From positions 15,001-79,000 of the forward strand of contig JAPTOF010000007.1 of the NCBI GenBank assembly GCA_028554755.1: 64,000 bases of DNA, given 5' to 3'. The stretch comes from Cordia subcordata (taxonomy: Eukaryota > Streptophyta > Magnoliopsida > Boraginales > Cordiaceae). Numbering within the stretch: the first letter of the stretch is position 1; each line of letters begins with the position of its first letter. Both the position numbers and the translations under genes were made by a program. Of the stretch, positions 1-12,709 are shown piece by piece. A model generated the notes under the pieces. It did no database searches and was not told the DNA's origin. It saw only the letters and a list, made by a program, of their open reading frames with translations.

Positions 1-542
1 GACTCCGAAGTTAATAACGAAATCTTATTCCCTGAGAAAACTTTAAGGGGAAAAAAAAGAACTTTAGAAGGCTACATAGTCATAATGCATGGCAACTGTT
101 GATATCAAATTACCACAATTGCAATTCGCAATATTAGAGATAAGCTATAAAGGATTTTCTAGTAATACTCATATTAACGTCCCGATAACAATTAGATTCC
201 TATATAAATAGTTAGAGTAAGGGGAAATTAATAAGATGAGTTAATCTCTACCGCTTATAGTATACATTTATCTATTTGTGATTTAGCTCCATAGATGATA
301 ACAGATTAAATAAACTCAATTAGAATAAGCATTCCCAGCTAAAATATTTGATTACTACTTCACGAGAAAAGGACTTACTATAGGAATGGTTTCTCTCATG
401 TCAATATGTCCAATGCATTCTGAGGAAATATCCCCTTACATAATTTCAATCCTAATACTCCCTCAAGCAACGTAGTGAAAAATTATGAAATGGCTACACA
501 ATGATAAAGACTTCTACCATACAAAATCTTCACAAAATGCCG
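1..542. other. 3' flank of PPOX1, no gene seen
   Basis: This is AT-rich sequence downstream of the PPOX1 stop codon. It presumably includes the PPOX1 3' UTR and polyadenylation region on the minus strand. I see no coding exon, RNA gene or bounded repeat in it. Confidence 0.5.
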
Positions 543-3500
543 CTATTTGTTCTCGTGCCGAAACAAAAAGTCTGCTACATCTGCTGCTATTTCATAAGCG
601 CCCTCGACACATCTGCCCAAGGCCACACCAGAAACATAGTTGCCTCCAAGAAACAGCCCCTTGAACTGACCTCTACTGAGAGCGGATCTCGCAGCATCCA
701 AAATATCCAAGTGACCAACCAAAAATTGTGGAATAGCTTGAGGCCACACTCGCACCCCCAGAACAAGTGGGTCTTGTGCATTAGTACTAATAAGCATCTT
801 CCTAAGGTCACGATCCACTATTTTCACGAGTTCACTTTCTGTCTGATAGAAGAATGACATGTTAGAGGGTGATACAAAAGGAAAATGGCTTTGAAGCATA
901 TCAAAATTAGTAAAAGTATTACTTGTAGGGTTGTTAACGGGTGTTGTAATTATCATGTGAAAGTATAAGATCTTTCATGCTTATTGATATGAATGAGTGG
1001 TGGTGGGAGCACTAACTAAAATAAAATATGAGCATTTTATTGGCATTCTTGTGTCACAAAACAGAATTTTACTTTAGTCATGCTTATAACTGAGATTTTT
1101 TTGTACATCACAACAAAACTTCATTGTCTACATCATGCTCGTAGTACAAAATTTACAATGTAAGCAATGTTGAGAAATAGTACAACTAGCAAAAGATATA
1201 TAATTTTTATGCAAACCTTTTCCCTTTTTTTTTTTTTTTTTTTTGTTTCTTTTCTTTTGTAAATCATAAGCCTTGCATACATGCAATTTTTTCACTAAAC
1301 ATCATTTTCAATATCCACAATCGCAAGAAATTTATATGATAACCTCCAGAGATGCTAACCATATTATACATTAAAGTCGATTGAAAATTCAAGATAGAGA
1401 ACTTCAACAATTAAATGGTTTCTTAGTAACTCTAAGCATGCTTTTACTATAACTGTCTGTGGTTACCTTCTTAACTTGTCAAATCATGCATAAAGAAAAG
1501 GGAGGGGGGAAATGCAGTTTTTACCAGGAAGGACAGCTGAAGTGTTATTCTATTTACAAGCTTCTTACCTTGGATAAGATTTCAGGATTTGTTGCTCCTC
1601 CAATGTAATTCAAGAGAAGGACTCGACCAGGTGGAGCACGGTTTGGAAAAAGTGACGAGCTGTATATAGTTCCTAAAAAATTCAATTGAAATGACCAGCC
1701 AACTCAATTTAAGATCAATCTCCAAAACTGATTTATCTATTCCCCACAACAGAAGGTCGATCTCGAATAGGGACAGACCAACAAGCCAACGCCAAAGTCG
1801 AACAATGTAATAAAGGGCAGTGTTACCTAATGTCTCCACGCCCTGAGTGCGAGGATGCAACTGTCCGAACCCCTTCAGCTCACCATCTATTAAGCATTCA
1901 TTTCGGAGAGCCTCTTTCGGATATGAAATGGTGACTGCTGCCACAGGTGGATGGTAGAGTTTCAAGAGTGCATCTGCTGCAGCATCCTGGAGAACAAATT
2001 CATAAGAATATCAACATTATTGCTCTCAATCTGATGAGATATTGGGAAATGATAGAGGCATGCTCTCATATAACAACTGAGATGTCTAACGCAAAACATC
2101 CAACATCAAGTGTAGATGCAAGGAAGTCCTTAAATCTCAGACTCTCTCTCTTTTTTTATTCTGTCTATCTTCCTTCAGCAGGGATGGACTTTCATAATAT
2201 TCAGTGACATTAACATACCGAAATAGGACGCAATAAACTAGCAGCCACATAGGATGGAATTGTCATGATGATGCTTTTACTCTGCAGAGAAACCGTTCCT
2301 TCTGGTGTTTCATAAGTTAATGTATATCCTCCACTGACAGACATGGAAATACTTGAAAGTTTCCACGAGAGTTTTACTTTCCTACCCAACCTTCATAAAT
2401 TTGGGCTAACTGTCAGTAACATCACACAGATCACTTATCCGATGCTTTTATTACAATATCTCAATCGCTCATCCTACTTTGTTAGGCATTCAGTACCTTG
2501 AATGAATTGCATTTGGCAGCATTGAAAGACCCTTCTTAAATGATCCAACTGTTTGGCCTTTGGGTTTCGGTAAACGCCTGCAGGAGAACCAACAGTTGCA
2601 AACATGAGCATGAACAATAGAAAGAGACAAAAAGGATTCGTTGAATGAAGCATAAAATTACGGGTCTCGAGGTGTCTTGGGAGTACTAGATTTCTGCTTG
2701 ATAGCTTTGATGGTTCCACCAATTATACTGTCACCATTTTGCTCCAGATTCCAAACTTTTCCAAATGCTGCTTTCATGCTTAGTTTAGATGGATCACCAG
2801 CATAAACTCCTGTCGAGCAGAAAAGAGAAGAAGGGGAACAGGAAAACACTAGCCCAAATTAGATTAATATAAGCTATTTGCCTTGAGTGTAAAACACATA
2901 CAGGAGCCACAATTTGAAACGAACACTGGCTTAAGAGTGAGGGTCCGTGTGTATCTATGCATATATATACATGCATACTGTTAAGACTAAATAGCATTGT
3001 CTGTCTCTCGGCTCCCTCTCACCCATACTGTCACTTGGGATGTCCAAAGTTGAGGATCAAGAGAATTTGTTCCCAGACATTGTCTACAAGGTCCAATAAA
3101 CAATGATGCAGCACTGCGCTAATGGATGACTTAAATTCAAAGAGTCTGACAATTAAATATAATTACTCTGAAGAGCATTTTCATGAAAGAACCCCATGAG
3201 GAAGGATGAAGCAGATGAACACTTGTAAGCATTTATGCGAACAAATAATGCTCCATGTTTGAGTGTATATTATGTGCATCAGGTGATGGAGATGCAGACA
3301 AGAAGAGAAACGTGGGGGAGATACCAGAGCAGAAAGGCTCGATCAAGCGCTCAAAAACTTCATCGCCGAGATTACGACGCACAAACTCTTCAACGGATTC
3401 CTCATGCCCCTGTCACCTTTGTCAAATATGCAATGTGAGGAGAGTTGCCCAATTGAAACCTCAATTGGTAAACCAAAATAATGCAACAAAATAAAATAAA

Positions 3501-4098
3501 ATAAAAAGGAAAAAGGAAAGCGAAAAACAGGAAAAAGGGGTGAGGAGGACAAAACTGGAGGAGGAGAACGAAAGCCGAGGGCACCAAAACCAGCTCTAAT
3601 CTTGCCAGGAAAACTCATCAAGTCAAAGAAAGGCAGGTCGGTGGGCTTAGAAGGGACAGGCCTGAGCTTGCCATCCCAGAGCACGAAACGAGGGGCATTG
3701 GGGTCTCCCAACACCAGATCATCTTTCAAGCCGCAATCCACGACCATCCTGAGCATGGGGTCAGATGGCTGGAAGCTGTTGGGACCTTCTTCCCACAGAT
3801 AGCCATCCCTCTCCACGGTGGTTATGTTTCCCCCAACTCTATCTCTTGCCTCCGTCACCATCAACTTGATATTGGGATTAGTGGAGGACAGCACTTGGGC
3901 AGTGCAGAGTCCGCTGATGCCCGCTCCAACTATCACGCTGTCCAACGGGCCTCCTGAGGACTCCTCCATCGAGCAGCACCGAAGCTGATGCCCCCTCCTC
4001 CTCCTCCTCCTCCTCGCAGGCCGTCGCAAATCGTCTCGCATTATTAACCCAAGTCCAGCCGCTACTGGGTGGTGCGCCAGCAACATGGAAGCTGTCAT
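543..4098 (-). CDS. PPOX1: Protoporphyrinogen IX oxidase, plastid type (8 exons)
   Basis: Protoporphyrinogen oxidase catalyses the FAD- and O2-dependent oxidation of protoporphyrinogen IX to protoporphyrin IX. This is the last step shared by haem and chlorophyll synthesis, and the enzyme is the target of diphenyl-ether herbicides. Exons on the minus strand: 4098-3556, 3409-3325, 2809-2662, 2577-2497, 2390-2219, 1986-1827, 1672-1569, 842-543. All junctions are GT-AG and phases agree, giving 530 aa, close to the roughly 537-560 aa usual for plastid PPOX. Residues 54-63 hold the FAD dinucleotide motif (VIVGAGISG). [46 protein letters not shown] and the C-terminal [18 protein letters not shown] are hallmark segments. 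The first ~45 residues are basic, with seven consecutive Arg at about 29-35, consistent with a chloroplast transit peptide. The ATG at 4098 opens this peptide. Exon borders are inferred from sequence. Confidence 0.95.
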
Positions 4099-4318
4099 TT
4101 TAATTAAAAATAACTAGAAGCACTGTGATAGCAGTAGCTTCACTTCACTTCACTTCACCCTCCGCACCTCCTTCGCTCCCTTGATATTAAACAGTTCGCC
4201 CAGGATTCTTTCTATCTACCTATCCTGATAACTGCTGCTGGAGTTTTTGCTTTTGTGTTATCTTTTAATTGGAAGAGTTTGCCAGTTCACCACACCATCT
4301 CACCCTTCTTGGCCTTTC

Positions 4319-4324
4319 CACGTG
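4319..4324. promoter_or_regulatory. G-box (CACGTG) upstream of PPOX1
   Basis: A perfect palindromic CACGTG lies about 220 bp upstream of the PPOX1 start codon. G-boxes bind bZIP and bHLH (PIF) factors and are common in tetrapyrrole-pathway promoters. Use of this copy is inference. Confidence 0.4.
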
Positions 4325-4329
4325 TACGC

Positions 4330-6064
4330 TTGAGAGCCCCGCCTTTTCTTCGTTTTGTTAGGCTTAGCGCCCGAGGCAGCCACTCTTACATATTTTACTC
4401 ATATTTTATTTTATGTAATTTAATGAGTTAAAACATCAAGAGAATATATTATTCATCTTGAGGCATTCTTTTTCCTAAATTGAATTGTTAACAAATAATT
4501 GGTATTAAAAACTTATTAACAATTAAATTTTGTAAAATAACTTATATTTTTGACTAATAATAAATAAAAATATTAAAAATACCATTTTTTTTTTGGTTGT
4601 GTGTCACACTTGTTATACTGAAGTTTTAATGTTGTATACAGATAAAACGAGTCCCCTTTTAATTGTGTGCATTTTTGTAAATACGGAACTCTTCTATTTT
4701 GACTACAAAAACCAAAAAAAAAAAAAAAAGAAAAGACTTTTGTATTTCATTATGTCCTTTTCAGGATTGTATGAAACTTGGTAATTTAGAAAGGTGAGCG
4801 ATAATGCATTGATTGGTGAGGTTTAATTCATTTTTCTTCCCCTTAATTTAATGAGTGCTGTACGTAAGATCATATTCACCACTTTGAGAGTATGATTCGC
4901 TAAATATTGATTTTAGGTAATTTAAGTTAATGATTGCAACAGCCAGCAGGCATTCTGGAATACAGTATTTTACAGGTGCCCTGGAGTAAAATTATACAGT
5001 TTCTATTCTTGCCAGTTGCCACAAGTCAACTTGGTGGGCATCTGTCATTGTTCGGAGATTCTGGTGCTCAAATGAATCTGTTCATCAGACACAGCTCTCG
5101 TTCATCTGCCTGTATTCAATTACACTTCTTGGAATACCACAAGAAGCTGATGTTTATTCTGCAATAAATAACCGCCAATATATCCAAAGGGGTCTTACAT
5201 TTTATACTTGAATTTTTTTTTCTACATTTGTGTTTTATAACATAAATTTAGAAATCTTAGTTCCAATAAGCATCAAATCCTCTGAGGAATATATGATCTC
5301 TTACGTGTTTCTTCTGTTTTGGCAGTTCACCAACAAGACCTATCCTTTGTGGAAAGCCAATATAATCATTGAGATGGACGGCTCCTTCTTATTGCAGGGC
5401 AATAAAATGCTGGAGTCGGCGCTTTATCTGGTATCAAGTGAAGTGAGTAATTAACCTGCAGCAATAAAATGCTTAGACCACCTACAAGCGATACAATATT
5501 ACTAATAATGTTTCATGGTATTTACGTGTCAGTCTGACTTGCTCTCTGCATGCAATGCTGGTCATTGAATTTCGTCTGCTTTATGAGATGCTGGTTATTA
5601 AATTATGGTCTGCTCTATGGTTGAATATACGAACCTCATCCTGATCTAGCATATTCACTTGTAACTGTTATACCTAGACTGATTATGTTTTGGATCTTCA
5701 TTTTTTTTTTTTTCTTTGCCCTTTATTAATTGCTTCTCTCTACATGCATGACTGCTTTCCTTCGAATAATTTAGAATCTCAAGATAATAATTTAAGGATC
5801 TCATTCAGGTAATCTGAAAATGAGAGAAATTTCAGCAGTTATTTTTATTGTTACTATTTTTCTTTTTTTTCTTTTTTTCTTTTTTTTGGGGGTAAGAACG
5901 ACTTGAGATTACTGTCCATTAATACAGGGAACTTAATTGAAAAAGATTAAAAATTTACTCAATTTAGACTATCATCTGTATATCAAGCATTTTTCCACTA
6001 GGCTCAATTTTTTTTCTTATTTGGAGATAACAATTTCTTTTTTGAAGTTTTATGTTTTGTCCTG
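4330..6064. other. Spacer between the PPOX1 promoter and the NEK5 3' end
   Basis: AT-rich spacer with several poly-A and poly-T runs (for example about 4712-4729 and 5700-5714). No intact gene is seen. An open stretch on the plus strand at about 5325-5454 reads FTNKTYPLWKANI, which faintly resembles the start of copia gag; it is treated below as a weak remnant. Confidence 0.4.
5230..5454 (+). pseudogene. Possible copia gag remnant
   Basis: The translated segment contains NKTYPLWKANI followed by about 25 residues. It resembles the conserved 'L-N-x-x-N-Y-x-x-W' opening of Ty1/copia gag. No other retrotransposon domain, LTR or primer-binding site is visible nearby, so this is a tentative call based on one short motif. 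Confidence 0.15.
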
Positions 6065-9000
6065 CTAATCTTCCCCATCTTGTGCCTGAATATCCCTTGC
6101 TCCTTTTGTCAACCAAATTGCTGTTTCTCTTGACGATGCAGCTTCATCACCAAACGGTTTAAGCACGCCAGCGAGTTCTTCAAGCCTTTCCCGCTTCAGT
6201 AGTTTGGCACAAATTTCAAGTAATGACTCTAATGCTTCTGCTCGTTGTTCGCAAAGAACATTTTGTCTAACTTTGAGATTGTTTTTGTTTTCATTTAGCA
6301 CTGGTATTGCATTAGTCGACGCAGTGTCACCAGCTGCCTGATTCAACTTGTAACTGCTATCTCTTCCTGTATGCCTGATATAGCTCAGTTCATCTGAATT
6401 TGCTCTATCTATATTGACAACTGAGTCTGTACTTGTCGTGATTCTTATATCAGAAGCTGTTTCGGCATTTGAATCTTCTGATCCTTTTCTTTGTATACAG
6501 CATCCAGATGATGCTACAAATTCTACAGCTTCAAATAGTCTTTCATCTGGAGGCAGACAGTGACTGTACGTAGAAGATTCATTTGGCATTTCCATTTCCA
6601 TGTGCTTCTTGAAATCAGAATTCTCAACAGCTGTTGCAGCTCCGTCAGCATCTTGTGTCAACTTGATGTTATCTTGTTTTTCTGTCTCTTCATGCTGCTC
6701 AGTCAAAGTACTAACGGATGAGGTCTCCAAGTTGCTACTTTCAATTTTCACGATGCACTTATTAGTGCCTTTCAGGTCCTTGTCTGTTTCAGCTACTTGT
6801 TTCAAACAGATATTGGATTTACCATCATTATTTACTTTTTGGATCTTGAGAGCAGTGCATGCATCAGTTTTGGCTAAAATTCCTCTGAGCGATTTATTTT
6901 CCGTAACTGCATGAGCACTTGCTAAGTCCTTTCTTGATAGTATTTTCCTTCTATGTTTGTTGTCTTTCTCCACTGCCGCCTTGTTGGTCAACTGAGCAGG
7001 CACGGATTTAAGCTTCAAGTTCTTCTCAAGCGTAATGGGGAGAAACACTGGAGATAAGTTGTTGTATTGCAAGAGGTACGGCTGTAAATGTGGATGCCTC
7101 AAGAGTTCTGCAGCCTAAGATGTATCAAGTAGAACAATTAGATCAAGTGACTGCTACCAAAATGTAGATATATAACGTATCAATCAGATCAAGTGTTTTA
7201 CAAACCGTAGGACGATGATCCGGGCTTTTCCTTAGCATTCTTTTAATCAATTGCTTCCTGCAGTATAAATGGTAGCTGTCTTAGTTGTAATGGTACAAGT
7301 TTTCCTGGGCAAACCATGAGATTTCCATATTCAAGGATACTAGTTACTTACAATGTAGAGGAATATACAGTTGGAAGTGGAGAAATAGTGCATCTGTTTA
7401 TTTTGCTTAGGAGTCCTGCCATATCCTGTTTGATCAACATTCAGATAGATCTTTCATCTGTGTTCATTTGTGTAGTGTAGAATGTTTATCTTTCAATGCT
7501 TTCAGATTGAGAAATATTGTTTTGAGTGGAACTTACTGGGGCTCTGAATGCAGGTTGGTGTGAAGCTATTTCAAATATGCAGCAGCCTGAGAGAGTTGCA
7601 AAACATTAATTAGGAACTCCATTGAACCTTTGACCAAAAAAAAAAAAAAAGAACTCAATTGAACCACAATCTCAAATTCAAAGAAAATTGAACCACAATC
7701 TCAAATTCAAAGAAAAAAGGTAATTTTCTTAAATTATACAGGATTCAGGCTGGGCTATGAGCCACTATTGCAACCATCAGAATGTAAGTAAGTTTACAAC
7801 ATCCCTAATTCATGCAATAAGGTTGTTTCTTCCACCAAAGGAAAAGGCAATCGCACAGACAGTAGCATTGCCTACCTAGAGCCCAGATATCAGATTTGTA
7901 ACCATAAGGTATATCTGCCAGAATCTCAGGACACATGTAGTTTGGAGTGCCCACAACCTTAACAAAGCAAATAGCAAAATTAGATCTAAAGTGACCAGCA
8001 ACATTAGATCTATATAAACTGTCAGTTAATTTGTTGGCCCTTTTTCTGATGAAGTGTAAACATATATATTAACCTTGCAGAAATCTAACATATCCCTGTG
8101 AAGGCCAAAATTCAGCTGAAATCTACTTTTTGCAATAATGATGTATTTCCGTATATGTACCTGATCTAACTAAGATAAAGGAAAAGGAAGTAGATCATGT
8201 TGGTTTAAAGAGTAGACACAGGCAACCATCTATGAAGATGTATTTACTATTACTTTTTTTTGGAAGTTTACACGACAGCTTAGATACAACAAAATGGATG
8301 GAAAGTGATCAGTTACCGAAGAGGCAAGATCATCTTTGTTGAGCAGTTTTGCCAGTCCAAAGTCTCCTGCATGTTGTTGTTGGAGGTATATAAATATGCC
8401 AAACACTGGAATATTAAAGTTTTTCACTTATTTTGCCTTCTTACCAACTCTGATTTCATTGTCTTTTGTGAGGAAAACATTTGAGCACTGGATTCAGAGA
8501 GAAACAAATGAAGTTATTTTAAGGACAATTACCATAGAGTCTTGTTTGAAGTTTACGGTGTCAAATATACCTTGAGGTCCCTGTGAAGAACACGGCAGGA
8601 ATGAAGATAATCCAAAGCCAACAACAGCTGAGTTAGCCATTTGCAGATCATCTGGAAAGGATATTACAAGAGGTTATAGCTGCTCGGAAGGGACTCTTTA
8701 CTTTTCTTGCATGCCATTTACGTTGCTTACCTCCTCAGAGAAAAACTTCCCTCTTGCTTTTCTAACCTTCTCAGCCCTGAAACATTGTGGAGGGGATAGT
8801 AAGTAGGTCACAGAAATATGTCAATGAGGTAATGGACAGCAAATCTTGAAGATGTTGAGGCCAAGATGTGGGAAAAGGAAAAGGATAATTTTGTACGGGA
8901 AGATAACTTGTCAGAAATTTGAAAAAAAAAAAAAAAGAAAGAAAGAAAATGGGAAATGGTTCTTATTTCTCGGTGTATGATTTTTAAACATTAGATACAT

Positions 9001-10009
9001 TAATTAGTCGTCATCATTTGGTACATATTCACAGCAAGTGCTCGAGAGATTACTAGCAGCTTACATGTCCCCTCCTTCACAATAACTCGTAACAATGCAG
9101 ACATAAGCATCCTGGATCATCAGAGCATACATGTTCATGGAGTTATGGTTAAAATTGGATCAAACGAGTAGAGATATGAACTGATGGTTGGCAACTTCAA
9201 CTGCTGGCAGAATAAAGAGAACATAAAGTTGCTTACCTACCTTTTCCACCCATCCTTCTTTGTACTCCACAATATAGGGGTTTTTCAGCTTCGCTATTAA
9301 GTTCATCTGTGAGAAATATTAGGCTGAAATGTTAGTGAAACTTCGCAATGAAAGAAGATTATACATTGTGGACCACAAAGAATTGTTTCAGTTACTAGTT
9401 AGATGAGGAATGAAGTGGACCAGGTCAGTGTTGGTTGAAAATATTCATCTCTTACCGAAAATCTAATAATATGATGTGAATGTGGTCCCAGTGACCATAT
9501 TGCCAACTCAAATTAGATCTTCAATATGAAGATGATAAAAACGAAGATCATGTGTGTGTTTGTGTATGTATTGCCAAATCAGAAGTTGACAAAATATTTG
9601 TTGTAACAGTAAGCAGATTAGCATTTTAGATACTATAGATAGCTACCTCCTGATGGGCAGTCCGCCTGAATTTCTCAGTTTGTTTGGTCAGGCGAATCTT
9701 CTTCAGAACGTATCTGCAAGTAACATAAAATGGACCAGAAATATCAAAATCAAGATATTAGACTTCAATAGGAATGCATTATTGATTAGAAATACAGCAA
9801 ATTGAAAAATGCAAAACTCCTTGGCACAGATTACTCTCAGAGAAGTTGTAAAGAATAAGTTGTTGCTGAAAATGCAATGTGATTGCTTACTTCTTTTTCT
9901 CAATCTTGTGATGAACAAGAAATGCAGTTCCAAAAGCCCCTCTACCAATCTGCTTTATAGCTTCATAATCTTCCTTCTTCGACTGGGTTCCAGGGGAGGT
10001 GATCTCCAT
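6065..10009 (-). CDS. NEK5: NEK5-like serine/threonine protein kinase (13 exons)
   Basis: NIMA-related kinase. Plant NEKs phosphorylate tubulin and shape microtubule arrays and directional cell growth. Exons on the minus strand: 10009-9891, 9713-9647, 9306-9241, 9111-9065, 8776-8731, 8651-8571, 8487-8445, 8366-8317, 7957-7876, 7586-7537, 7425-7352, 7257-7206, 7114-6065. Phases agree and give 608 aa. The catalytic domain is complete: glycine loop GRGAFG at residues 22-27, VLKKIRL with the ATP-binding Lys near 44, HRDLK at 138-142, DFG at 158-160, an activation segment ending GTPNYMCPE, and a domain end [12 protein letters not shown]. The C-terminus carries [16 protein letters not shown] and [20 protein letters not shown], which match the tail of Arabidopsis NEK5 rather than NEK1-4. 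The Ser/Thr-rich linker is longer than in the ~430 aa Arabidopsis protein. The gene is co-oriented with PPOX1 and with the kinesin, with wide spacers. Confidence 0.92.
7658..7715. repeat. 29-bp tandem duplication in a NEK5 intron
   Basis: Two adjacent, essentially identical 29-bp copies starting ATTGAACCACAATCTC lie in the intron between NEK5 exons 9 and 10. This looks like a recent slippage duplication with no coding effect. Confidence 0.7.
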
Positions 10010-10098
10010 AAGGGCAAAGCTGAGGAGGAGCTCCCCAAATATACGGAAGCAGAAAAACAAGCTGTACCTGAATGAATACTCAAACCCTCCAGTACTAC

Positions 10099-10113
10099 TA
10101 TTTATATATATAG
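10099..10113 (-). promoter_or_regulatory. TATA box of NEK5
   Basis: On the minus strand the sequence reads TATATATAAATAG, about 95 bp upstream of the NEK5 ATG. This position would place transcription start roughly 60 bp before the start codon. Assigned by motif and position only. Confidence 0.5.
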
Positions 10114-10442
10114 TGTAGTAATACCAACCAAGCTAGTAGCTACCCCCTCATTAAGTTGAATTTATATCCGTTTGAGAAATGTCAACAGCACAATATTGAA
10201 AATCACAGTAGAAGTCAGGTGGGAGCGAGGTAATTATTCAGGGAATCATGAAAGAACCATGAAACAAAGAAGAGCATTGAATGCAAGATGCAACCGTAAG
10301 AGACAAAAAAGAGTGTTGTTGCATCTCAAGCGAATTGCGAAAAGTTTTAAGACATGGAGTGAAGTAAAGGAACCATGTATGGGTAATGGGTATGAATTTT
10401 AATTGGAACTGGAGGGAAGATTTGAGACAAAAGCAAAGTGAT

Positions 10443-10487
10443 GTGGGGGGTTGGGGGTGGGGGCGGGGGGGGGGGGAGGAGGGGGAG
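10443..10487 (+). repeat. G-rich tract with quadruplex potential
   Basis: About 45 bases consist almost entirely of G, with at least four runs of five or more G separated by one to three bases. It lies about 430 bp upstream of the NEK5 start, so the C-rich strand is the coding-sense strand of that promoter. Confidence 0.75.
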
Positions 10488-11068
10488 TTAAAAAAAAGGG
10501 TGCTTCTGACAGGTGTGGTATGCGGGCAAATTTTGAAAGAAAAGGGAAGCTTTGCTTGTATTAGCAGATTCATGGGTATACAATCATCATTACTTCGTTG
10601 TTGGGATGTCATTGTCCAAACGGTCCTTGGAGCTCAATACCTTTCTATGCGTTTTGACTTCTCAACAGCTACAGATATTCACTAGACAAGGTTGATATGT
10701 CACTGGAAATTAAATGTTTGTTGTTGGGCTCACAGTTTATCTGGTGTGAATTTGTATAATTTCAAATCAAATATAACTACGTTTAGGTAGGCATAACTCT
10801 TTCTAAACATGTTCTTCTTCTTGGTGATACCAATATTGCATAAAAAAAAAATTTTTTTGGAATAGCTTTTTTTTATGAAAAAATACTTTTTTTAGAGGAA
10901 AAAAAGAAGTGCATTTTTTTGTGCAATAAGGACTTGAATGTGTTTATTAGTCTTGCAGAGCTCTTCGCCGCAGCCGCAACCGCTGCCTCACCTCTGCCAT
11001 GAGCATCCTCCGCTACACCACCGCACCCAAATACAACGTCTAATATTATCTTCACTCATCAGTTGATT
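10488..11068. other. Spacer upstream of NEK5
   Basis: Between the G-rich tract and the solo LTR there is AT-rich sequence with poly-A/T runs near 10843-10920. Nothing gene-like is supported. Confidence 0.4.
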
Positions 11069-11073
11069 ATACA

Positions 11074-12704
11074 TGTAACGTCCCGACATCTTTTAAATTA
11101 GGCTTAGAAAATAATAATAATAATAATAAAAGAAAGAGACCTACCTAGAGTAGGTTTTTTATTAAAAATAAAATAAAATAAAATTTTGACCTAATATAAG
11201 GAAAACTTTTATACGCTCTGCAGATAAGAACACCTAGGGTTAGGTTGTGAGTTTGCTTTCTAGTAGGAGGTTTCTAATTAACAGAGGTTTTCACAATAGG
11301 AGGTAAGTGGTTAATCCTTACTCTAGTTTATTTAATCTCTTAATTTGTTTTTATTCTATTTTTTCGTGTTATTATGTATTGTCAGGATTATTTAAAACTT
11401 GAAATTTATTTATGATGTTAATATATGTAAAAAGAAAAATAACCTTTCGTATTATGAACAGTGGCGCGAGTACTGTTCATGAACAGTGATGTGTTGGCAA
11501 TAAGTGAACAGTAATAGAAATTGATTTTCGTGATTTGTGTTGTTGTCAATTGTGCATGAAAAAGAAAAGAAAAAAAACACTTTTAGTATCATGAATTGTT
11601 GATGTAGATTTCAGAAGAGAAAAAAAAAACCACGAACAGTGGCTCGGGCACTGTCATGAACAGTGCGCACGGCACTATTCATGTACTGTGATGGCACTGT
11701 TCATTTATAGCACGTGAACAGTTAAAAAAAAAGAATTTGACTAGTGGTTTGTTTTGTGCTCTTTTTTTTACTTCCTCTTTGTAATTATAGTTTCAAAATT
11801 CGAATTTTAAAATGATGTCTCCCTTATGATTTTATTAAATTAAATGTTGTAGTGATTCTAGCATGTAAGATTAAATATTGCATGACCTATGATTTTCAGT
11901 ATTTTTTTTGAAAAATTGTGAAGTTTAGAATATATCCAAATAGTTGCGAACTCAGGACCCTATTGGTGGGGGTTAAACACCAATAACATCGGGATAGTGC
12001 AATATCATAAGATTGGAATTCCTCTTGGGCTTTTGGTGATTTGAGCTTGTCAAACCACACTACGTCAGAACGGTGCTACTCGTCTGTAGCCACAGCCACC
12101 TTATTGAATATGTGACTTTGGTCTTCAATTTGTTACTCTCTACGATTATTTATAGAGAAATTGTGAGACGCTAGTTGTGTGGTTCTGTCTTTGCGAATTC
12201 GTGTTAATTGGAAATCATTGATGACTAGATTTAGGTGTCATTTGACTTTTGCTTGACTTACAAATTATCATTTTATTGTTGCGAGGATCCTCTTACTGAG
12301 ATTGTTCTCATTAGTTTCTATGTGTTTTTGCAAATTTTGTTTTTCTTGTTGTACTGCAGATAAAGAGGAGTAGACTTGGGACACAACTATTTGGAACTTT
12401 TAGAGTATATTATTAATAAGGCCCCTTGCCTGGGCAATGTCAAACAGCGTTTACTTTATTTGCTTTCGAACAAATTGTTGCAATTGCATTATTTTTTTTT
12501 AAATAAAACTTGTGACTTAGAAGAAGATTGAAATCTCTTGTTTTCTTATTTGGAAGTTTGATATTTCACATTGACTGTTGTCAGTTGCTTGATTCTTCAT
12601 TTTATTATATTGAAATTTAGAGCCTTGCGGATTAGGGAAAGTCGTTCCTTTCTATAGCGCAGCACGTTATGCCTAATAAAGGTTTATGGTTCTGGGGCGT
12701 GACA
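11074..12704 (+). mobile_element. Solo LTR of a Ty3/gypsy-type retrotransposon
   Basis: The element begins TGTAACGTCCC and ends GGGGCGTGACA, so its ends are imperfect inverted copies with the TG...CA signature. It is flanked by an exact 5-bp target duplication, ATACA, at 11069-11073 and 12705-12709. The termini are of the kind seen in plant chromovirus (Tekay/Del-like) LTRs; that family call is inference. No internal coding region is present, so this is a 1,631-bp solo LTR. It contains several GAACAGTG palindromes between 11456 and 11725. Confidence 0.85.
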
Positions 12705-12709
12705 ATACA

